Shown here piece by piece: positions 56,830-64,000 of a stretch of DNA of 64,000 nucleotides (the stretch's first letter is position 1; the number at the start of each line of letters is the position of its first letter). A program made the translations under genes and the position numbers. The notes below the pieces were generated by a model. That model ran no database searches and had not been told where the DNA came from. It saw only the letters and a program-made list of their open reading frames with translations. Source of the DNA: Seiridium cupressi (lineage: Eukaryota > Ascomycota > Sordariomycetes > Amphisphaeriales > Sporocadaceae); NCBI GenBank assembly GCA_036674765.1, contig JARVKI010000046.1:1-64000 (forward strand), in the 5' to 3' direction.

Positions 56830-59410
56830 CTAGTGATCCCGACTGAGATAGTGAGCGGATCCCACGTCGACTAATCCATCGTCCCACATCCACGCGAAAG
56901 GATCCACCTCGGATGTCGATAGATAACCAGGAAAGCTGCAGTTGAATGATTCGAGTGCCAAATCAAGAGCATCCCGGTTGTTGATGCCGGACTCGGGGAA
57001 GGCTCTACTCATGGGTGGTGGCTCCGCCGACAAATCGTTCGTATTGTGGCCAAGATCTTGGGGCTCGGTGGAAGGACTGTTCTCCCCCTCTCGGGAGGGA
57101 CGCATTTTCTGTCGAAAGTTGTCAAGCTCAATCAGGTCTTTTTTGTATGGTACAACGACCTTGAGACCTCTAAGAGCCATGTCGTCCATTATCTTGAAAG
57201 TCTTACCGGCGTCCCAAGCCTGCCCGCTGGGAGCGATGGCGTCTATGATAATAAGGACGGCAGCGCTCGCAAACAGTGCATCCACATCGAAGGGCAGGAG
57301 AAGGTCTTTTTCGTAGTTAGTCAATCCTAAAATGTACATTGGATGACAGAAATCTTTCCACTTACCTATGAGTTTATTGAGGCTCAATTCTTGCATGATC
57401 GCCTGAATGCCCAGCGCCGCCTCGGTACATATATTGAGGAGATGGCGAACTGCATCTGATAGTTTACTGTTCTGGGAGTGTCCAAACCTTTGCTCGAATA
57501 TGAAGAACAAGATTGGACGAATAGTCATGATAGTGCACTGTCATTTCCACCATTAACTCATCTCATGTTGGGTACTACTTCTTCAAAAGCCTTACCAGAT
57601 TGTGTAGCATGTGCAATGAAGCAATTGCTCTGGATTCGTGCTCAGCTGATACTGTAAAGTCCCATCTTAGTTTCTCTTGCAATGCCTTTGACACGTCTGA
57701 GAGTCCCTTCAATATCGACTGGATAGCATAAACAAATTTTGATCCCAACTGTCGTTGGAGTCCAAGGCCATATACCACTATTACAAAGATCAATATTCGC
57801 AGGTACGTTGAGGTCTGAAAACAAACCTTTCAAGATTTCGCCAAGTTGGGAAGATAGCTCGACGTGAAAGGCCATGATGGTTTCGGAGACGCTGTTCTCT
57901 GCAACTAGGGAGGGTTTAGAAATCCCGATATCTTCATCGTGCACCTTCGGTGGTACACCAATGAGACTTGATAATTTGCGGTCAATCACGTATGCGGTCC
58001 AAAACAGCTTAGAGCGATGAGTGAACTCTGTGTGACTGATCCGGGATGCGTCGTGCTTTCGGTTCAGGCCCAGCGCAAGGCAAATACCTATTGCATCTCC
58101 GATCTAAGAAATTAGCTATCTCCCCCTTTAAGATTAGGGACAGTTTCGTGAAAAAAACGCACATGTCCATAGGCAGCCAGCCGCATGTCCATCATCTGAA
58201 GGAATAGCGCAATGGCACACAAGATCTCAATCGAGAGGATTGGGTCTTCGTACAGGTGATACATGTGCGGCAAAGCCTCCATTGCTCGAGTAAAGTAGAC
58301 GTGGCCTGACGGACCTGACGGGCTAGCTTCACGGCTGATCAAAGACTTCCCCAAAGCCAGTATGACGAGCATCTGGATGAGCCAAGGGTCAGTTGCTGAG
58401 AGTGCCCCAGTGCTCTTCTTTTCGTAAAATCCATGGAGTTTTTTCAGAAACTCAGCTTTTTCAAAAAGGTAGTACATGGAGCCTAATGAATATGAAATTG
58501 TGCTCAGCAGGTACTCGGCGTACTCTGGCGTGGGCAAATCCAGATTCGTGAGGTCCACAGTTGGGCGTTGCCACGGGACGCCGAAAGCGCCGTCCCTGAT
58601 GGGAGTTATGTCATGCAGTTCTGGCCCATTCCCAGTATCTCTGATGAATTCCCGCACTCGACGACTGAACGACCAAGAGGAGCTGTGGCCAAGTTGCCCT
58701 GAGTGCGAATGTTACTATGTTTACACGATGTATCTCGCATGAAAACGTGCTTGGGACATACTATACGTATCTCCAACGACGAGTTGAGAATCTGGGACCG
58801 CCGACCCGTGTCTGGGAGAATGTGAGATACTGACCTCGGGTAGTGTCTGATCCTCGAGTTGAAGCTCTCGACTGAGTGATGGCAGTCCCGCAGTGCTGTT
58901 GTGCCCCTCTGCTACGTGATGCACATGTTCGGCCGCAATGTCACCAGTACCTAGAGTTAGAATCGAACCGACGGGATTGTTAAGATGACTGGACGACCTC
59001 GAGTGAGAACCACGTGCCTGAGCTGATGACGATTGTTGCTGTGGAGTCGACGGTGTTGGAGAATGCAGAGGACGTGCTGACGAAGCTCGAGTTTCTAGTT
59101 CTCGTAGATACCTACTCACGATTCAGCCAAATATGGCTCCGGCATGTCACATGATATCTTGGTGAAAACATACTGCTCCGAAATGGCCACTTTCTTGACT
59201 CTTGCTTCAAATGTACAGGCCAATTGCTTCGAACGACACCTCTGACAAGGCTCATCTCCACTGCATTTGATTTTATGTTGTCTGCAATGGAGGCAGCTAC
59301 CATTGATTCATTAGCACTCGTCTCTATAGTCCATTGTTCAACCAGGGTGCGCACGCGTTCATGGTCTTCCTCCTCTTCCGAGAAGGGCCCGCACCTGAAT
59401 CATCGCCCAT
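56830..59410 (-). CDS. Zn2Cys6 transcription factor, probable cluster regulator
   Basis: Nuclear regulator of 723 aa in eight exons: 59410-59355, 59296-59174, 59111-58762, 58698-58163, 58103-57827, 57777-57596, 57537-57366 and 57305-56830. Exon 1 gives MGDDSGAGPSRKRRKTMNA. Splicing to exon 2 completes the binuclear cluster with Cys20, 23, 30, 36, 39 and 46 (ACLHCRQHKIKC, EPCQRCRSKQLAC). A short coiled-coil start (EQYLRELETR) follows, then a Ser-rich linker. The fungal-specific factor domain (PF04082 type) runs from about 170 to 480, with QLGHSSSWSFSRRV, GDAIGICLALGLNR and FWTAYVIDRKLSSLIGVPP. The acidic, aromatic C-terminus (DPFAWMWDDGLVD) could activate transcription. It sits between the flavin reductase and P5CDH genes, so local control of the cluster is likely. 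The last intron (60 nt) is in-frame, stop-free and has a weak acceptor. Confidence 0.87.
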
Positions 59411-59911
59411 CCCGACGCGTACTAGAGCAGAAAAACGGGTAGGCGGGGTTGGAGGTATGGGGCGTACGACTTATAAAAATATACGTTGGGTACACAGTTC
59501 TGCTGACACGGCGTAACCGAGCACCAAAGAAGCACCTGTGAGTTGAAAGTGAGATGTCAAGGCAAGTCGACATTATAAATGTAGCCCTCGCTGCGCGATT
59601 AGTGCTATGGATAGGCTAGTGATTAGTGGATCATGGGCATCTTATCTCAACCCACAGCACAGCGGCCTCGCCGCGTCCCCGTTGCAGTTGGGTACTGTCT
59701 AGCAGCATATGCTAGAGCCGCCACATAAATTTCTAAGTTAGTACATCTAATTTGGTCAAACGCCTGTCACCCAAGATATATATCAATGGACCATTGAGAA
59801 ATTAGCAAATTCGACTGAATTTTCGCCACATCTCAGCGTGAAACAGCAAATAGGGTTCAACGAATGCAATATTGGCACTGTCGAACCAACCAACCCTCAC
59901 TGACGTCCAAA
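59411..59911. other. regulator promoter and P5CDH 3' flank
   Basis: About 500 bases upstream of the Zn2Cys6 gene. No CGG-N9-CCG site was found here, only looser CGG/CCG pairs such as CGGCGTAACCG. No gene seen. Confidence 0.45.
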
Positions 59912-61783
59912 TTAAGCTACGTTGCTAGGGTATGAGAAGTCCGGCGTTCCTTCAAAATCCTCCTTGATGGCCCGGACACTTGTGAATCGACTCAACACAT
60001 TGACAGACCCAACCTTATCGTTCGTACCGCTTCCACGCATTCCTCCAAACGGCTGTTGTCCTACGACAGAGCCCGTGCTCTTCGTATTGATATAGAAATT
60101 TCCTGCAGAGTGGCGTAGCTTGTCCTCGGCATAACGCACCGCCGCCGAGTCTTGGGCGAATATGCTTCCTGTCAACGCATATGGGGCCGTAGAGTCCACG
60201 ACCTGTGGGATGTTATCCCATTCGCTATCAGGGTACACATATACTGCCAGGAGAGGGCCGAAAAATTCCTTCTGCATGATTTCATGGGCAGGGTCGGTGG
60301 TCTGATAGAAAGTTGGTTGGACAAAGTACCCAGTCTCCTTTGAAACCTCACCACCCGACAGCAGGCTCAGTTTGGGATCTGTCTTAGCTCTTTCAATAAC
60401 ACCGGCGAGCTTGTTGAAAGATTGCTCGTGAATGACCGGGTTGACAAAGTTGGTCACGTCCTCGGGACTGCCAACCTTGATAGTCGCCATCTTCGCAAGC
60501 AAATTCTCCTTGAAAGCTGGCCAGATAGACTCTGGGACATACAACCTAGATGCGGCAGAACACTTCTGCCCCTGATATTCAAATGCGCTACGGATGGTAC
60601 AATTGACTGCGTTTTCCATGTCTGCGGAGTTATGAATGAGATGGAAGTTCTTCCCTCCCGTTTCACCCACGATCCTGGGGAAGTTAAGGAACTTGCCTTC
60701 CCCGGTGGCTTGACCGATACGTGCGGTCAAATCTTTGAAGACCGAGCTCGACCCTGTAAAGTTGAGCCCAGCAAAGGCATGGTTCTCCAGCACAGTGGAT
60801 GTGATAGCTTCCGCATCTCCAGCTACGAATTGGAGAACATTCTCGGGAAGCCCAGCCTCGAGCATGATCTTATAGAGCAGCCAAGAGCTGTGGAAGGCCG
60901 ACGGCGAAGGTTTCCAGATAACAACGTTGCCCATTAGCAGAGGTCCGCAGGCAAGGGTTGCCCCCAGGGCGGTGAAATTGAATGGTGAGATTGCGTACAC
61001 GAATCCTTCCAGTGGTCGATACTCAAGGCGGTTCCACTATAGGAAATCATTAGAAGACATCGCGGGATAGAGCACGGGTGGATGAAGTACCATGCCAGAA
61101 GGATTGACCGCAGGTTGTGCCTTGTAAAGGTCCATGGCGCATTGGACATTGAATCGTAAAAGATCGCACGTCTCAGCTGCAGCATCGATTTCTGCCTGCC
61201 AGATATTCTTTCCTTGACCAATCATTGTAGCGGCCATCAGTGCGTGTCGATACTTTCCCGCGACCAAGCCGGCCGCGCGCAGGAAGATGGCAGCACGATC
61301 CTCGAAGGGCGTATTCTCCCAGCCGGCCTTTGCCTCCAGAGCGCTGTCAATTGCTTTTCGAACATCTGCTTGAGTGCAAGGAGTATACTCGGCAATGATC
61401 TGCCGATGGTCTGCAGGGTTTACTTGCTTTATTGATGGTGTGCCAGATTTCTGGATCTCGTCAGCGCGTGTTACAACATTGAAGCCCGGCTCTTTGGAAC
61501 AAATACCTTGTCACTATGTTCTAGAGGGATCTTCACGGGAAGTGATGATTTCAGGTTTGCATAGGCTTTCATCACAGCGGAGCGCTCCGGTGAGCCTTTG
61601 TGGTAATCTGGCTGCAGGTTACACCGTTAGTCGACATCGTTCCTTCCCCCAGCTGCTGCCTCAATCAAGCTTACTTACACTGGGTTCATTTTGGAAAAAG
61701 GGTTTGGCATAGCTCGACAAGGCTGCCCTGGTCACTGCCAGTCTTGCGGGTTGCAGCTTCGAGCGTTTCAATAAGGACGCCAT
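59912..61783 (-). CDS. delta-1-pyrroline-5-carboxylate dehydrogenase (ALDH4 type), mitochondrial
   Basis: Oxidises glutamate semialdehyde, formed from pyrroline-5-carboxylate, to glutamate with NAD; the ALDH4 family also accepts the 4-hydroxy analogue. 564 aa, almost the human length. Exons 61783-61679, 61611-61507, 61450-61091 and 61036-59912. The presequence (MASLLKRSKLQPARLAVTRA) is followed by the ALDH4 start NEPSPDYHKGSPERSAV. Active-site residues are present: Glu315 in VGETGGKN and Cys349 in YQGQKCSAASRLY. Substrate and NAD blocks include YAISPFNFTALGATLACGP, VVIWKPS and NFYINTKSTGSVVGQQPFGG. Together with ProDH it forms a complete two-step mitochondrial pathway within 10 kb. Confidence 0.95.
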
Positions 61784-62698
61784 CGCCTTTACAACCAGAT
61801 TTCAAAGAGGTGGAGGTGATTCGTAGTATGAACAACCAGAGATTAATCTGTAGTTTTATCACAGGTTGAATCAGCAATACTTCAAGCTATATTTGCTTCT
61901 AGGAAACACTGATTCAAAGCTATAAGCTGAATCCACCTGTCCCCAGCTGCAGTCACGGCGCCGATACTCCCCCGGCTTGGGATTCCGAGGAAAGCTACCT
62001 AGGATCCACTTCCGCTGAAGTCCAGATCAGGGCGTCGTTGGCTGTCTCATAAATCCAAGAGGATAGGCCGATGGTCCTCCGCGTAGTGGGTTTTATATGG
62101 ATAATCATATGCACTGTTGTCGATCTACCTACTCGATATGGGGAAAAGTAAACAGGAGCGAGGTGCAAAACTCTTCGGCAAGGGATCTGCCTCATTATGG
62201 CTAACATAATAGATAATGCACCTGAGGTCTTCTTGAAATATATGGCCTTTTTGACATGCTATCAAATAACGCCTCTCGGGTGGCATGTCACATTGAGCCG
62301 CCCATCAAGTATTGCTACAATATAGCCTCCACGCTGCACTGGGCGATGCGGCGCGCGGCACACTTGTACAGCGGGTGGCTTCAAACCAATGAGACCAAGA
62401 CATTCCTAATTCAATAAACCACTCTGACCTTTCGAGTCAGGGATGGTTCACTGATTCGACAATGGTATTTTCCTATCAGTGGAGCAACCGACTTTCCGCT
62501 GTCTGCATTTCGGAATGGCCCGGATTCCGCCTAGTTAGTCGCTTCGGAAAGCGATCACGAGATTGTCACCGATACTAGTCTCCTCAGGTGACATAGCAGT
62601 CAGTGCTATACGTTATATGTGTTAGCATATGGTTCGCTAGAAGCTGTAGACTAGATGCTACCGTTTGCTCCTGCTCAACCGGAGAATACTGATTTGAA
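61784..62698. promoter_or_regulatory. divergent promoter between P5CDH and RidA
   Basis: A 915-bp region driving P5CDH (-) and RidA (+). It has a CGG-N9-CCG palindrome at 61973, a CGG-N2-CCG at 61956, and CGG AATGGC CCG at 62511 nearer to RidA. No gene seen. Confidence 0.45.
61973..61987. promoter_or_regulatory. CGG-N9-CCG palindrome, candidate Zn2Cys6 site
   Basis: CGG CTTGGGATT CCG followed by A, 190 bases upstream of the P5CDH ATG and in the promoter shared with RidA. Confidence 0.4.
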
Positions 62699-63450
62699 AT
62701 GCCAACCATGCTTATGCGCGCTAACCCGTCCTTTATACGCGGTGCAGCTCGTATGGTAATGCCGTCTGCTGTGCAAAGTAGAGTAATCCCACGAAGCACG
62801 CAGATAGCTTCACATTTCCATCCAGTCAGAATGCAATCTACGATTCAAACCATATTCACAGAGAAGAGCTATGCGCGTAAGTCTACTGGCCTGCTAACCG
62901 TAGTTTTCTTTTCAAAATGTGCTGACCATTTCCTTTGCCACAGCCATTGGCCACTACGTACGTTTTTCAGCCAGAATATTGCCATCAGACGGATCTCGTC
63001 CCCTAACGTTAATTTCATTCTAGTCGCAGGCCTTTGCAGCGAACGGACAAGTCTGGGTAGCAGGACAAGTCGCTGCAGATAGTGAAGGTAACCTGGTCAA
63101 GGGCTCCGTGGCAGAACAGGCCCATCAAATCTGCAAAAATACGAGCGAGATTCTCAAGGCAGCAAATTCGAGTCTGGAGAAGGTGGTTAAAGTTACCGTG
63201 AGAAATGATCCCTCAATTGCATTCCGTCCACTCAAATCTCAGCCCCATCAGTCGTCGGGCAATCCTCATGCCGCATATACTAATTCGAAGACTGCGCGGA
63301 TAGGTATATGTGATCGATTTCTCGACCCTTCCCGAGTTCAATAAAGTCTACAATGAATACTTCCCGCAAAAGCCCCCAAGAACTTCGATGGAGGTGTCAA
63401 AGCTGCCGCTTGATGTTCAGGTAGAAGTAGATATCATTGCTGTTATCTAA
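62699..63450 (+). CDS. RidA/YjgF/YER057c family reactive intermediate deaminase, mitochondrial
   Basis: Hydrolyses reactive enamine/imine intermediates formed by PLP and amine-oxidising enzymes; 170 aa. Exons 62699-62876, 62944-62957 (14 nt), 63024-63197 and 63304-63450. The first 45 residues form an Arg-rich presequence (MPTMLMRANPSFIRGAARMV). The RidA fold starts at TEKSYAPIGHYSQAFAANGQVWVAGQ, assembled over three exons, then KNTSEILKAANSSLEKVVKVTVYVIDFSTLPEFNKVYNEYF. The conserved Arg of the active site is in the last exon (PPRTSMEVSKLPLD). Divergent from P5CDH with a shared promoter. In this cluster it may remove imines released by ProDH or an aminotransferase; that link is inference. Confidence 0.92.
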
Positions 63451-64000
63451 ATATATAAAGAATATCCTGTTCACGATATGAAGTTTGGATGTCATAGAGA
63501 GTACGCCAGATCCATTTTTGTCCTTCATGCCACCTCGACTAGTGCTTAGGGCACTATAACAACCTCGCCGATGATATCATATTGCTGCATATCCGGTAAT
63601 GCGTTTGAACCATGGGATGGGCCTTTACCTGCTGTGTTAATTTGGTCCGAGTATGGATGCACACTATTCCAAAGAGTCGAGCCTACCTCGAGAGCAAGGA
63701 TGTTGGTCTCAGGAACAGAAGTCGATCAAACTTCTTTAGGTTCGGTATCGCTACAATTGAATCAATATAGGGTAGACCCCTCTTTGAGCTTTATATTATA
63801 TGTAGGTCTCTATGACGAATGTCTGAATCCGGAAGCCGCTGCGAGCCGATTATGGCCCTCACAGCCCCGTTATCGGCTTGTATACCAAGCGCCGTATCTT
63901 GCTAGCGTGCGTATAGGACCGCTGCTATGAAAGATCCGGTGGTATGTGAGGGATAAATACGAAGTTGTTTTTATCTTGCAATGCTGAATCAAAACTATAT
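63451..64000. other. right edge, no gene recognised
   Basis: Contains one 119-codon open frame (63571-63930, +) without recognisable domain, signal peptide or splice context. The cluster may continue beyond the window. Confidence 0.4.

Noticed and set aside
63571..63930. 119-codon plus-strand frame at the right edge
   Set aside because: No domain, signal or splice support; cannot be told from chance.

Overview
The window is nuclear DNA of a filamentous ascomycete (Pezizomycotina). The genes carry short spliceosomal introns (mostly 49-110 nt) with GTAAGT-like donors, CTAAC/CTAAT branch sites and short pyrimidine tracts before AG. The protein set also fits: an Msb2-type signalling mucin, a mitochondrial arginine-specific carbamoyl-phosphate synthase small subunit with an attenuator uORF, a Zn2Cys6 factor of the fungal-specific type, and a DUF1932 dehydrogenase. 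The class cannot be fixed from the sequence. The first 74 bases are a pure C run and look like a scaffold-end artefact.

Layout. 1.1-1.8 kb (-): FKBP12. 1.8-8.0 kb: a long gene-poor stretch, then 8.0-10.7 kb (+) the mucin MSB2. 11.8-13.9 kb (+): a five-exon MFS permease of the anion:cation symporter type. 14.4-17.9 kb (+): a Ufo1-like F-box/WD40/UIM protein. 19.3-22.1 kb (-): a membrane-anchored pepsin-fold protein that lacks the first catalytic Asp. 27.0-29.5 kb (+): a Ser/Thr-rich, probably GPI-anchored wall protein. 32.9-35.8 kb (-): TAH18, the diflavin reductase of cytosolic Fe-S assembly. 38.5-40.1 kb (+): a two-RRM protein. 41.1-42.5 kb (+): an ArfGAP (Gcs1 type). 42.9-43.9 kb (+): ETF beta. 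45.3-46.9 kb (+): CPA1 preceded by its arginine attenuator peptide uORF. 48.4-49.0 kb (+): a small tail-anchored protein. 49.2-50.1 kb (-): a Mit_KHE1 family protein.

The most interesting part is 51.2-63.5 kb. It is a catabolic cluster made of a DUF1932/6PGDH-like dehydrogenase, a broken remnant of a mitochondrial aspartate aminotransferase, proline dehydrogenase, a flavin reductase-like protein, a Zn2Cys6 regulator, delta-1-pyrroline-5-carboxylate dehydrogenase and a mitochondrial RidA. ProDH, P5CDH and AspAT are the first three steps of hydroxyproline breakdown as well as parts of proline breakdown. The ProDH has Cys at the place where standard enzymes carry the Tyr that excludes hydroxyproline. 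Three promoters in the cluster share the palindrome CGG-N9-CCGA, a candidate target of the local regulator. I read the locus as a proline-analogue (possibly hydroxyproline) utilisation cluster; the substrate is inference.

Gene models with introns were assembled by reading splice signals and protein family continuity. Every stated exon set keeps the reading frame, but no transcript data were available.
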